Positions 1-10,119 of a DNA stretch of 64,000 nucleotides are shown piece after piece (the first letter of the stretch is position 1; each line of letters begins with the position of its first letter). Under the pieces are notes generated by a model that ran no database searches, was not told the DNA's origin, and saw nothing but the letters and a program-made list of their open reading frames with translations. A program made the position numbers and the translations under genes. The DNA comes from Frateuria edaphi (lineage in GTDB: Bacteria > Pseudomonadota > Gammaproteobacteria > Xanthomonadales > Rhodanobacteraceae), in the NCBI RefSeq assembly GCF_021117405.1, contig NZ_CP088251.1, positions 3,395,001 to 3,459,000 on the forward strand, written 5' to 3'.

Positions 1-1
1 G

Positions 2-370
2 CGCGGTTTCCTCACCGGCGCGATCCGCTCGCCGGACGATTTCGAAGCCGACGATTTCCGCCGCCACAACCCCCGCTTCCAGGGCGAAAACTTCGTCCGC
101 AACCTGGCGCTGGTCGACGAGGTGAAGAAGCTGGCCGCCGACAAGGGCTGCTCGCCCGCGCAACTGGCGCTGGCCTGGGTGCTGGCGCAGGGCGAGGACG
201 TGCTGGCCATCCCGGGCACCCGCCACCGTTCACGGCTGGACGAGAACCTGGGTGCGCTGGACGTGCGGCTTTCCACGAGCGAACGGGCGGCAATCGATGC
301 CGTGTTCCCGCCCAACGCGGCGGCAGGCGAGCGCTATGCCGGTCCATCGATGCAGATGATCAACGCCTGA
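2..370 (+). CDS. Aldo/keto reductase, C-terminal part
   Basis: The reading frame is open from the first bases of the window and stops at 368-370, so only about the last 122 residues are seen. The visible part has the typical end of a Tas/YajO-type aldo/keto reductase: a segment on handling large substrates, then [13 protein letters not shown], then [18 protein letters not shown], which matches the family's NADP(H)-binding end (IPGT..R..L.EN..A). Such enzymes reduce carbonyl compounds in the cytoplasm with NADPH. The catalytic Asp-Tyr-Lys-His region lies upstream of the window and cannot be checked. A strong stem-loop follows directly (384-406) and probably ends this transcript. Family is clear; the substrate is unknown. 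Confidence 0.85.
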   Translation, partial: RGFLTGAIRSPDDFEADDFRRHNPRFQGENFVRNLALVDEVKKLAADKGCSPAQLALAWVLAQGEDVLAIPGTRHRSRLDENLGALDVRLSTSERAAIDAVFPPNAAAGERYAGPSMQMINA

Positions 371-383
371 CACTGCCTTGAAG

Positions 384-406
384 CCCTCTCCCCGCCGGGG
401 AGAGGG
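384..406. repeat. REP-like palindrome (copy 1), possible terminator
   Basis: A perfect 10-bp stem CCCTCTCCCC/GGGGAGAGGG with a 3-nt loop lies 14 nt after the aldo/keto reductase stop. The tail (TTTGCGTGAGGTG) resembles the tail of the copy at 2011-2031. Such CCTCTCCCC palindromes are common between genes in Xanthomonadales. Without a T-run it is a weak classical terminator. Confidence 0.75.
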
Positions 407-455
407 TTTGCGTGAGGTGCCGGAGGGGACAGGGCTAAAAGCTACACTTGCCGCC

Positions 456-1280
456 ATGAGCACCCCCGAACATTCCCCTCTCGGCAAGACCACCCTCTAC
501 GCCGACCGCTACGACCCTTCCCTGCTGTTCCCGATCCCGCGCGCACAGAAGCGCGTCGAAATCGGCGTGATCGAACCGCTGCCGTTCAGCGGCGTGGACA
601 TCTGGAACGCCTACGAGCTTTCGTGGCTGGACGCACGCGGCAAGCCGCAGGTAGCGCTGGCCGAATTCCGCGTGCCGGCCGCCTCGCCCGACATCATCGA
701 ATCGAAGTCCTTCAAGCTGTATCTCAATGGCTTCTCCCAGGAGCGGACCGAAGCCGCCGCCCTGCACGACACGCTGGTGCGCGATCTTTCCGCCGCCGCC
801 GGCGCTCCGGTGGAAGTCGCCTTGCGCGCGCCCTCCGCGCAGGGCCACGCGATCACCGACCTCCCAGGCACGCTGCTCGACGACCAGCCTCTGGAGATCG
901 ACGACTACGGCCCGCCCAATGCCGGCTACCTGAGCGCCGACCACAATGCCGCCCCGGTGGAGGAAGCCCTGCTCTCGCACCTGCTGCGTTCGAACTGCCC
1001 GGTCACCGGCCAGCCGGACTGGGGTAGCGTGCAGATCGCCTACCGCGGCGCGCCGATCGACCAGGCCGGACTGCTGCGCTACCTGGTGTCCTTCCGCACC
1101 CATAACGAATTCCACGAACAGTGCGTCGAGCGGATCTTCGTCGACCTGATGGCGCGCTGCGCGCCCGAGCGATTGACCGTCTACGCGCGCTACACCCGTC
1201 GCGGGGGGCTGGACATCAACCCCTTCCGCAGCACCGATCCGGCGGCCATGCCGGACAACCCGCGCACGGCGCGCCAGTAG
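456..1280 (+). CDS. queF: NADPH-dependent 7-cyano-7-deazaguanine reductase QueF
   Basis: QueF reduces the nitrile of preQ0 to the amine preQ1 with two NADPH in queuosine tRNA modification. The 274-residue product is of the long, two-half type (E. coli QueF is 282 residues). It has the family landmarks: [12 protein letters not shown] (around residues 82-93), the catalytic cysteine in [12 protein letters not shown] (Cys181), which forms the thioimide with preQ0, and [16 protein letters not shown] near residues 210-225. The frame is open upstream to 378, but that part runs through the palindrome at 384-406, so the ATG at 456, which begins the conserved [10 protein letters not shown] segment, is preferred. 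It is a single gene with no obvious partner. Confidence 0.96.
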   Translation: MSTPEHSPLGKTTLYADRYDPSLLFPIPRAQKRVEIGVIEPLPFSGVDIWNAYELSWLDARGKPQVALAEFRVPAASPDIIESKSFKLYLNGFSQERTEAAALHDTLVRDLSAAAGAPVEVALRAPSAQGHAITDLPGTLLDDQPLEIDDYGPPNAGYLSADHNAAPVEEALLSHLLRSNCPVTGQPDWGSVQIAYRGAPIDQAGLLRYLVSFRTHNEFHEQCVERIFVDLMARCAPERLTVYARYTRRGGLDINPFRSTDPAAMPDNPRTARQ

Positions 1281-1382
1281 CACGCAGGCGGGCGCCCGGT
1301 AATCGGCGCTTCAGATCGGGGGCGCTAGCCTTTTTGCCTGGCCGTTTTTTAGGCCCCTCGATACTTGCCACGGGTACCCGCC

Positions 1383-1976
1383 ATGAAGATCCAGACTCGC
1401 TCGCTCGCCCTGCACGGCATGGCCTTCGCCGGCCTGTTGCTGCTCGCCGCCTGCGGCAAGCATGAGAACGAAGCCGCCACCACGCCGCCGGCCGCGAGCA
1501 CGGTGCCGTCGCCGGCCGTGGCGCGCACCGCCCCCGCACCGGCCACCTCCACCCCGGCGCCCGCCGCTGCGCGCAGCACCGCCGCACCAGCGGCTGCAGG
1601 CACCAGTGCGGCTGCCGCCCCTGCGGCCACCGACGTGTTCAAGGTCGACCAGGTGCAACTGGGCGAATCGGTCACCGCCGGCTACAAGATTGCCAAGCCG
1701 ACGACCTCGTTCGACGCCTCGCAGAACACCATCTACGCCAGCGTCGCCACCATCGGTACCACGACCGGCGCCACCCTGAGCGCGCACTTCAGCTATCTGG
1801 AGGGCAAGGGCCAGGACGTGACCACCATCAGCCAGACCATCGCCACCGATGGCCCGGCCACCACCACCTTCAAGCTGCGCAATCCGAACGATTGGCCGGC
1901 GGGCAAGTACAAGGTGGAGATCGCCATCGACGGCAAGCCGGTGACGAGCGAAACCTTCGAGGTGAAGGCGGCCTGA
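1383..1976 (+). CDS. Putative lipoprotein with Ala/Pro/Thr-rich linker
   Basis: The 197-residue product starts with a lipoprotein signal peptide: two positive residues, a hydrophobic core and the lipobox LLAAC, with Cys24 as the lipidated residue. Residues about 30-85 are a low-complexity Ala/Pro/Thr linker. The C-terminal 110 residues form a folded-looking domain (KVDQVQLGESVTAGYKIAKP... to VEIAIDGKPVTSETFEV) with the beta-rich pattern of an Ig-like or chaperone-like periplasmic domain. The phrase WPAGKYKVEIAIDG resembles domains that describe a change imposed on an extracted ligand, but I do not recognise a named family. The ATG at 1383 was chosen because the signal peptide begins there. 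It is probably tethered to a membrane in the periplasm; function unknown. Confidence 0.85.
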   Translation: MKIQTRSLALHGMAFAGLLLLAACGKHENEAATTPPAASTVPSPAVARTAPAPATSTPAPAAARSTAAPAAAGTSAAAAPAATDVFKVDQVQLGESVTAGYKIAKPTTSFDASQNTIYASVATIGTTTGATLSAHFSYLEGKGQDVTTISQTIATDGPATTTFKLRNPNDWPAGKYKVEIAIDGKPVTSETFEVKAA

Positions 1977-2010
1977 GGCGGCCGCCAGGCAGTGCTCTTT
2001 GCGTTCGCTT

Positions 2011-2031
2011 CCTCTCCCCTCAGGGGAGAGG
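2011..2031. repeat. REP-like palindrome (copy 2)
   Basis: A 9-bp perfect stem CCTCTCCCC/GGGGAGAGG with a 3-nt loop, 34 nt after the lipoprotein stop and followed by a TGAGGTGAGG tail like copy 1 at 384-406. A more degenerate relative (CTCCCCTTTACGAAAGGGTGAGAG pattern) follows near 2118-2141. It sits between convergent genes and may act as a bidirectional transcription end. Confidence 0.7.
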
Positions 2032-2153
2032 ATTGAGGTGAGGGGGCCGGGGCTCGCTGGGAACCGCAACGCGCAACGCCCCGATCGAGCCTTCGACTCA
2101 GGCTGCCCCTCTTCCGACTCCCCTTTACGAAAGGGTGAGAGCGAGAATCTCGG

Positions 2154-2600
2154 CTAGTGCGTGCGATGCGTGGCTCGCTTGAGCCCGCGCATCTGGTCAT
2201 GCCCCGAGCGTACCGAACGGAACGTTTCGGCAATCAGCGCACGGATGGGCGGACTGACGTCCCCATCCTCCAGCGCATCCTCGAACTTGTGCTTGATGTG
2301 ATCCTCGCCGCGCTCGACCTCGTCGATCACCGCGGTTTCGTCGTGCAGGCTCTTGCGCAGGTTGGTGAACATGCGGTGCGCCGAGGCCAGCACGCTGCCG
2401 TCGTCCTCGGGCGTGCCGCCCAGTTCCTCCACCTTCTGCTGCAGGCGCGTCGCGACCAGGCGGCGTTCGCTGGCGCGCTCGCGGAAGGTCACGCTGAAGC
2501 GGGGGCTCTGCGTTTCCCGGGCGGCCTCGGCATAGCCTTCGGCGCTGTCGATGGTGGTTTCGATCAGGTCATTGAGTACGCGGATGTCGTGGTTCTGCAT
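2154..2600 (-). CDS. PA2169-family four-helix-bundle protein (DUF2383)
   Basis: This 148-residue all-helical protein begins MQNHDIRVLNDLIETTIDSAEGY, the hallmark of the PA2169/DUF2383 family, whose members are ferritin-like four-helix bundles often linked to stress. Acidic and His residues recur (ETTIDSAEGY, RERASERR, VERGEDHIKHKFEDAL), but the sequence alone does not show a metal site. The frame remains open upstream to 2942, but the start at 2600 matches the family N-terminus. It is convergent with the lipoprotein gene and divergent from the DUF488 gene. Function in the cell is not established for this family. Confidence 0.85.
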   Translation of the reverse strand: MQNHDIRVLNDLIETTIDSAEGYAEAARETQSPRFSVTFRERASERRLVATRLQQKVEELGGTPEDDGSVLASAHRMFTNLRKSLHDETAVIDEVERGEDHIKHKFEDALEDGDVSPPIRALIAETFRSVRSGHDQMRGLKRATHRTH

Positions 2601-2751
2601 GGGAACAACTCTCGTCATCGGAGTGGGCGGTACGCGGGCGGTCGATGGACGACGGGGACGCCGCAAGACCATCGTAAGAACTGGCGGCGATGGCCCCGTG
2701 AAGTGACACGCCATCGCGCGGCAGCCACACACATGGGCGCATGCTTGGCCC

Positions 2752-3300
2752 ATGCATGGGCATGCTCCTCTTCCGCCGGTGTTCGGCATCGGCCATTCCA
2801 CGCACACGCTGGAGGCGTTCGTCGCGCTGTTGCAGGCGAACGCGATCGATTGCGTGGTCGACGTGCGGCGCCTACCGGGCTCGCGGCGCTTTCCGCAGTT
2901 CGACGGGCCGGCGCTGGCCGCGTCGCTGCAGCCGCTTGGCATCGATTACCTCCACCTGGTCCCGCTCGGCGGCCGGCGCGGACGCAGCCTGCCGACGGGC
3001 ACCTCGCCCAACGGTTTCTGGCAGAACGCGAGCTTCCGCCGCTATGCCGACTACGCGATGGGCGAGGATTTCCACGCGGGGTTCGCGCAGCTGCTCGAGC
3101 TGTCCTCGGCCCGGCGCTGCACGCTGATGTGCGCCGAGGTGCTGTGGTGGCGCTGCCATCGGCGGATCATCATCGACTACCTTCTCGCCGCGGGCCGCAC
3201 TGCCTGCCACATCGACGGCAACGGCCGCGCCGAGCCGGCCAGGATGACGCCGGCGGCCACGCGCGAGGGCGATCACCTGGTCTATCCGCCCGATCCCTAG
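2752..3300 (+). CDS. DUF488 domain protein
   Basis: The 182-residue product has the DUF488 signature from start to end: FGIGHSTHTLEAFVALL at the N-terminus, VVDVRRLPGSRRFPQFD, the central NASFRRYADYAM, and the cysteine-containing LMCAEVLWWRCHRRIIIDYL near residues 122-142. DUF488 proteins are small cytoplasmic proteins of unknown function. Conserved Cys and Arg residues suggest an enzyme acting on nucleic acid or nucleotides, but this is unproven. The stop codon overlaps the stop of the convergent esterase gene within the shared CTAG at 3297-3300, so the two genes have no space between them. Confidence 0.88.
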   Translation: MHGHAPLPPVFGIGHSTHTLEAFVALLQANAIDCVVDVRRLPGSRRFPQFDGPALAASLQPLGIDYLHLVPLGGRRGRSLPTGTSPNGFWQNASFRRYADYAMGEDFHAGFAQLLELSSARRCTLMCAEVLWWRCHRRIIIDYLLAAGRTACHIDGNGRAEPARMTPAATREGDHLVYPPDP

Positions 3301-4250
3301 CGCGGACCGTTGAGCCGCTGCGCCACCACCGGGTCGAGCGTGGCGAGGAACGTCTCCACCTGCGCGGTGTAGTCGCCGGGCATGCCGAGCTGTTCGTTGA
3401 TCTCCCGGTGCGAGAGATCCTCGCCCAGCACCTGCGCGCGCATGTGCAGACCGTTGGCCTTCGTCGCGAAGTTGCGCGCCTGCGGGCAGGACTCCCGCCG
3501 ACGCGTCGAACATACCGCAAGGAAAGGTGCGCCGCGGGTCTTCAGCTGCTGCAGCGGCGAAGCCGCGCGCCAGTACGCCGGATCGTCGCCGAACGCGGCG
3601 TCGTAAAGCGGCAGGTGCGGGCCCTGCATGATCGCCACCACGTTGAGCGCGGCGCTGTCCAGCGACACCGTGCCCAGCCACGGCAGCGCGCCTAGGTCGT
3701 AGGCCAGTTCCGGCTCGGCCGCCAGCAGCCCGACCAGGTGCGCGCCGGCGGAATGGCCCATGAGGACAAAGCGGTCGCGGTCGGCGCCCCACCCGGCGGC
3801 ACGTCCCTGCGCCACCGCCAGCGCGCGTGCCACGTCGCGCGCCTGCTCGATCGGACGCGTGCCGGGCAGCATGCGGTAGTTGATCGAGATCACCACGAAG
3901 CCGCGCGGCACCCAGCGCGCGACCTTGTTCTGGACCACGCTGCGCATGGCCTTGTCGCCACGCGACCAGCCACCGCCGTGGACCATGAAGATCACCGGCG
4001 CGCGCGCGATACCCTGCGCCGGAAGATAGACGTCCATCCGTTGCGCCGGGTCGCCGCCGTAGGGCACGTCGCGCAGCACGCGCACGCCCGGCGGGATGAC
4101 CGCGGGCGTGGTGTCCACCGCATCCAGGCCTGCGGCGGCACGGCACTGGGCGAGGCGCTCGCGCAGGCTGCCGGCCGCGGCCGGCAGGCAAAGGGAGGCC
4201 AGCAACATGGCCAGCAGGCCGGTGCGTGGACGGGTCTTGGTCGGTTTCAT
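3297..4250 (-). CDS. Secreted alpha/beta hydrolase (carboxylesterase type)
   Basis: The 317-residue protein starts with a Sec signal peptide (KPTKTRPRTGLLAMLLASLCLPAAAG), so it is probably periplasmic. The oxyanion-hole motif HGGGW lies near residue 92 and the nucleophile elbow GHSAG near residue 165; together they mark the hormone-sensitive-lipase/BD-FAE-like carboxylesterases. YGGDPAQRMDVYLP before the oxyanion hole is also typical of this group. An Asp and a His toward the C-terminus would complete the triad (the DLSHREI segment is a candidate for the His). Substrate unknown. It ends in a stop overlapping that of the DUF488 gene on the other strand. Confidence 0.88.
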   Translation of the reverse strand: MKPTKTRPRTGLLAMLLASLCLPAAAGSLRERLAQCRAAAGLDAVDTTPAVIPPGVRVLRDVPYGGDPAQRMDVYLPAQGIARAPVIFMVHGGGWSRGDKAMRSVVQNKVARWVPRGFVVISINYRMLPGTRPIEQARDVARALAVAQGRAAGWGADRDRFVLMGHSAGAHLVGLLAAEPELAYDLGALPWLGTVSLDSAALNVVAIMQGPHLPLYDAAFGDDPAYWRAASPLQQLKTRGAPFLAVCSTRRRESCPQARNFATKANGLHMRAQVLGEDLSHREINEQLGMPGDYTAQVETFLATLDPVVAQRLNGPR

Positions 4251-4268
4251 CGCATCCGCTCCCTGGGG

Positions 4269-4946
4269 TTACCTGCACTCGAAGGTCTGGCCCTGCGCAT
4301 TGGTGCAGGTGCCACTGTGGCTGAGGCCTTCGCCGCGCGTGACACGGGTCTGGCCTTCATAGGTGTTGCCGTTGGCGCCGATGATCGTGCTGTCATGGTC
4401 CAGCATGCCGCCGGCGCGGGTGGTGCTGCCCTCGTAGCTGCCGCGCACGCCGCTGGCCTCGGTCTGGCGGCTGGCCGTGCGTTCGCCGTCTGCGCCGCGC
4501 GTGCGACTGCCGCTCTGGTTGAAGCTGCCGCCCGCGGCGCCCTGGTCGCTCACCGCATAGTCGGCTTGCATCGAGCCATCCGGGTTGCGCTGTACGTTGC
4601 GCCCGCCCCGCATCGTTCCCCCGTTGGCGCCCAGCGCCACGACGCCACCCTGGCGGGCGATCGTACCGTCGCCGTCCACCGTGGTGCGATGGCCACCGGC
4701 GATGCGGCCGTTGGGGCCGGCCACGCCGCTGGCGCTCGCGTGGCCGAGGTCGCCTTCGCCACCCCGCACGGTGCCGCCGGCATGCCAGGCGCGGCGGCCG
4801 CCCGGCCCGTTGGCCAGGGTGCCGTGCACGCGCGCGACGCCGCCATCGCCCGTGCGGTGGGCTGCCGCGCGGTGGTGCACGCGGGCCGGGGATGGCGGGG
4901 CGACGAGCAGGCAGGCAAGACCGAGCGGCAGGATCGACAGGCGCAT
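4269..4946 (-). CDS. Secreted Gly-rich repetitive protein, unknown function
   Basis: The 225-residue product has a signal peptide (MRLSILPLGLACLLVAPPSPARV) and is then almost wholly Gly, Thr, Arg and Asn with short recurring phrases such as GNGGTMRG, NPDGSMQADY, GANGNTYEGQT and GTCTNAQGQTFEC. The spacing suggests a beta-solenoid or amyloid-like secreted protein. Two cysteines near the end (GTCTNAQGQTFECR) could form one disulfide. The start at 4946 is backed by an AAGGAG ribosome site eight bases upstream. I cannot assign a named family. It precedes the esterase gene on the same strand by 18 bases, so they may be co-transcribed. Confidence 0.75.
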   Translation of the reverse strand: MRLSILPLGLACLLVAPPSPARVHHRAAAHRTGDGGVARVHGTLANGPGGRRAWHAGGTVRGGEGDLGHASASGVAGPNGRIAGGHRTTVDGDGTIARQGGVVALGANGGTMRGGRNVQRNPDGSMQADYAVSDQGAAGGSFNQSGSRTRGADGERTASRQTEASGVRGSYEGSTTRAGGMLDHDSTIIGANGNTYEGQTRVTRGEGLSHSGTCTNAQGQTFECR

Positions 4947-5137
4947 GGCGGACTCCTTGGATGGACGCGTCCGGGCTGGACGTGGGGCGATCCTCCGCCC
5001 TCCGGGCGCCACAGGTGTGTCGCCTGCGCACGTCGATGTGAGCGGGTGTTGCCCCGGCCCGTCGCGGAAATACCCGCTTACAAATCGGGCACCCGCCCGC
5101 TTGCCGCCCGGGCAGCGCCACGCGATAGTCCGCGCCC

Positions 5138-5854
5138 ATGGACCCGGCCCACATCCTGGTCGTCGACGACGACCTGCGCCTGCGCGACCTGCTGGAGCGC
5201 TACCTCGAGCAGCAGGGCCTGCGCGCGTTCGGCGCCGCCAACGCCGCCGGCATGCGCCGCGCGCTGGCCGCGCATCACGTCGACCTGATCGTGCTGGACC
5301 TGATGCTGCCCGACGCCGACGGCCTGGAGCTTTGCCGCAGCCTGCGTGCCGAGGGCGTGGACACGCCGGTGATCATGCTCACCGCCAAGGGCGACGACGT
5401 CGACCGCATCGTCGGCCTGGAACTGGGCGCGGACGATTACCTGCCCAAACCGTGCAACCCGCGCGAGCTGGTCGCGCGTATCCGCGCCGTGCTTCGCCGC
5501 CGTCCGCGCGAGGCGGTCGGCGCGCCACAGGCCGAACAGGCAACGGTATCGTTCGGCCGCTTCGTGTTCGATCCGGCCACGCGCCAGCTGCTGGATGGCG
5601 AGGCGTTGGTGAAGCTCACCAGCGGGGAGTTCGCCGTGCTCGCCGCGCTGGTCGCCCACCCGTTCCAGACGCTCAGCCGCGAACGCCTGATCGCGCTGGC
5701 GCGCGGGCGCGGCCACGAGGCCTTCGACCGCAGCATCGACGTAATGGTCTCGCGCCTGCGCCGCTGCCTGGAGGACGACCCGCGCCAGCCGCGCTGGCTG
5801 CAGACGGTGTGGGGCGAAGGCTACGTGTTCGTGCCCGACGGCGGCCGCGCATGA
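5138..5854 (+). CDS. OmpR-family response regulator
   Basis: The 238-residue protein has a receiver domain with the acidic pair DDD at 10-12, the phospho-acceptor Asp54 in VLDLMLPDADG, Thr in MLTAKGD and Lys in DDYLPKP. A winged-helix DNA-binding domain follows (FVFDPATRQL to VWGEGYVFVPDG). The sequence is closest in feel to OmpR itself, including DDYLPKPCNPRELVARI. It shares a 4-base ATGA overlap with the following histidine kinase gene, which is therefore its partner. The pair probably senses an envelope or osmotic condition; targets are unknown. An N-terminal start at 5138 fits the family length. Confidence 0.93.
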   Translation: MDPAHILVVDDDLRLRDLLERYLEQQGLRAFGAANAAGMRRALAAHHVDLIVLDLMLPDADGLELCRSLRAEGVDTPVIMLTAKGDDVDRIVGLELGADDYLPKPCNPRELVARIRAVLRRRPREAVGAPQAEQATVSFGRFVFDPATRQLLDGEALVKLTSGEFAVLAALVAHPFQTLSRERLIALARGRGHEAFDRSIDVMVSRLRRCLEDDPRQPRWLQTVWGEGYVFVPDGGRA

Positions 5855-7140
5855 GGCGGGCGCCATCGACCTTCGCGCTGGTGTTGATGCTGGTGGCCGC
5901 GGCACTGCTGCTGGCGCTCGCGCTGTCGGGCGGGTTGCAGCGGCGCTTCGGCCGGCAGGTGGTGAGCGACAGCTACGGTCGCCTTGCCATTGCCACGGTG
6001 CTGGCCACCGACGAACTCGCAACACGCCCGCAGGATCCGGCCGCACGCGAGGTGCTCGGCTCGCTGCACCTGCTCGGCGTGCAGCTGAGCAACGCCCAAC
6101 CGCCCACGCCAAGCGTGCGCCGCCTCGCACCCGCACTGGCTGCGGTGGCACGCACAATCGGCACCATGCTGGGCGACCCCACGCGGGTAGTGGCCACGCA
6201 GACGCCCGATTCGCAACTCTGGATCCGCAGCGCGCACGATCCGGCCCGCTGGATCGTGCTGCGGACGCCAAGCTACCGCCCTCGCCTGCTCGACTCGGCG
6301 CTGCTGCTCAGCGTGCTCGCCGGATTGATTGCACTGGCCGCCGCAGGCCTCGCCGCACGCCTGCTGACCCGCCCGCTCGAACGTCTCGCCGCGCAGGCAT
6401 CGGCGCTGCTCGCTGGCGCACCCACCGATCCCGGCCTGGAGGGCAGCCCGCGCGAAGTGCGTCGTCTGGCCGACGCCATCGGCGACGCCGGCGAGCGCCT
6501 GCGCGGAGTCGCCCGCGAACGCGAGCTCATGCTCGCCGGCATCTCGCACGACCTGCGCACGCCGCTCGCGCGCCTCCGCCTGGCGCTCGAACTGGGCGAC
6601 GCCGGCGACCCAGGCCGCCGCGCCGCCATGGTCGCCGACCTGGAAGAGCTCGACAGCGCGCTCGAGCAATGCCTGGCGTTCGTGCGCGAAGGGCGCGACG
6701 AAGTGCTCCAGTCCACCGACCTGTCCACTCTCGCAGGCCAGTTGCTGGCCCTGCGCTTGCAGCCGGACGAGTGGCAGCTGGAAGGGCCGGGCGAACTTGT
6801 CGCGCCGGTTCGGCCGATCCTGCTGCGGCGCGCCTTGGGCAACCTGATGGACAACGCCGAACGCTACGGCGCACCGCCCTTCGCCGTGTCGCTCGCCCGC
6901 GAGGCCAGCGCCATCGAACTGCGCGTGACGGATCACGGAACCGGCGCCGCTCCCGAACTGTTGCCGCGGCTCGGCCAGCCGTTCCTGCGCGGCGACGCGG
7001 CACGCCGCGGCGAGGGCAGCGGCCTGGGCCTGTCCATCGCGGGCCGCGCCGCCCGCCTGCACGGCGGCGAGCTGCTCCTGGCCAACCGCCCCGGCGGCGG
7101 CTTCGTCGCCGCCGTGCGCCTGCCCATTCCACCCCGCTGA
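5851..7140 (+). CDS. EnvZ-type sensor histidine kinase
   Basis: The 429-residue kinase has a transmembrane helix at about 7-27, a periplasmic region to about 145, a second helix at about 147-171 and a HAMP segment (RLLTRPLERLAAQA). The dimerisation H-box SHDLRTPLARLRLALEL has His233 as phospho-acceptor. The ATPase domain shows the N box (LGNLMDNAERYG), a G1 box (DHGTGAAPEL) and GEGSGLGLSIAGRAARLHGG. In the G1 box DxGxG reads DHGTG, which is normal. ATG at 5851 overlaps the regulator's stop (ATGA), so the two are translationally coupled. It likely phosphorylates the OmpR-type partner upstream. Confidence 0.93.
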   Translation: MRRAPSTFALVLMLVAAALLLALALSGGLQRRFGRQVVSDSYGRLAIATVLATDELATRPQDPAAREVLGSLHLLGVQLSNAQPPTPSVRRLAPALAAVARTIGTMLGDPTRVVATQTPDSQLWIRSAHDPARWIVLRTPSYRPRLLDSALLLSVLAGLIALAAAGLAARLLTRPLERLAAQASALLAGAPTDPGLEGSPREVRRLADAIGDAGERLRGVARERELMLAGISHDLRTPLARLRLALELGDAGDPGRRAAMVADLEELDSALEQCLAFVREGRDEVLQSTDLSTLAGQLLALRLQPDEWQLEGPGELVAPVRPILLRRALGNLMDNAERYGAPPFAVSLAREASAIELRVTDHGTGAAPELLPRLGQPFLRGDAARRGEGSGLGLSIAGRAARLHGGELLLANRPGGGFVAAVRLPIPPR

Positions 7141-7281
7141 GCCACGCGCCACCAGGCCAGTCCGGTGCAGCGAGCCCTTCCCGCCTAGGAATCATTCCGG
7201 GGCCCGCCAAGCCCGACTGCGCGTACAATGCGGCCCAGCGGCACCGGCTCGCCGGCGCCTGCCAAGCAGGGGGAACCACCT

Positions 7282-9495
<2,214 letters not shown>

Positions 9496-9676
9496 CAGGC
9501 CCTTGCCGCGATCGGTTCAACCTACCCGGGACGCGACCCTCCGTGCGGTGAGGCGATCGGTCTTCACTCGGAAGGCACCCGGGTCCGGTGGTGTGTCACC
9601 GCCGCAAACTCTTCCGAAAAGCTCGCGTCGCGCCGAGCGCGGTTTGAGATTCAAGGGAAGGAGTGACAGCAGAAGA
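9496..9676. other. Gap between core genes and tRNA fragment
   Basis: This 181-base stretch lies between the RpfC-like gene and the tRNA fragment. It has no open frame with a credible start and no clear terminator. It marks the last core-like DNA before the island. Confidence 0.5.
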
Positions 9677-9719
9677 TGGCGCGCCTGGAGGGATTCGAAC
9701 CCCCGACCCTTCGGAAGGC
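9677..9719 (-). tRNA. 3' end of a tRNA gene (fragment, probable attachment-site remnant)
   Basis: Read on the minus strand this is the end of a tRNA: a T-arm GGGGG-TTCGAAT-CCCTC with five pairs, then CAGGCGC for the 3' acceptor strand, a G discriminator and an encoded CCA. The matching 5' acceptor strand should read GCGCCTG, but the bases where the D-arm and 5' acceptor should lie (9720-9760) do not fold as a tRNA. A CCG-like anticodon loop can be read just upstream but its stem breaks after two pairs. The acceptor and T-arm resemble tRNA-Arg genes; identity is a guess. This is what remains at one end when an element integrates into a tRNA 3' end. Confidence 0.7.
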
Positions 9720-10119
9720 ATAAGAGGACGCGGCCGGACATCGTCCCGAGCGCCTTGATGTGTTCTTAATCAACACCTTGCGCTCTTCGCGGCCGATCAC
9801 TCGGCGCGTGCACTGACGCCATTGGAACAGTCCCGGGACACACGGGGTTTTGCGCGGATCGTTCGCAAAACGACCAATGGCCTGCATGTTCGTGCGGCTC
9901 TTTGGAGGGTTCCTGACTACCCGCTCGCGGATCCACGAGATATAGGCGGCACGCCAGCCACAGGGGTCCCGGTGATTCACTTTGCCGGTCATACCCGGAA
10001 TGAGACAGGTCAGCACGTGGGCAGCCAATAAGTACGGAGCGAGGAAGCCAGTCCTCGCCACCCATGGAAACGTGGACGCGCAGCGGCTTACAGACCGGCG
10101 GCGTCTCTCGGTGGAACTC
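9720..10119. other. Island left end, no gene recognised
   Basis: Between the tRNA fragment and jetD lie 400 bases with open frames on both strands (for example minus-strand 10061 down into the tRNA fragment) but no known domain, poor ribosome sites and no consistent codon use. It may hold decayed island-end DNA. A short mirror CAATGGCC/GGCCATTGG pattern is visible but I assign it no function. Confidence 0.4.

Noticed and set aside
9677..9760. A complete tRNA gene on the minus strand
   Set aside because: The T-arm and 3' acceptor strand are fine and a 5' strand with six of seven pairs can be forced, but there is no D-arm and the anticodon stem breaks after two pairs, so only a fragment is called.
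9651..10061. A 136-codon minus-strand frame running into the tRNA fragment
   Set aside because: It reads through the tRNA part, has no ribosome site and no known domain.
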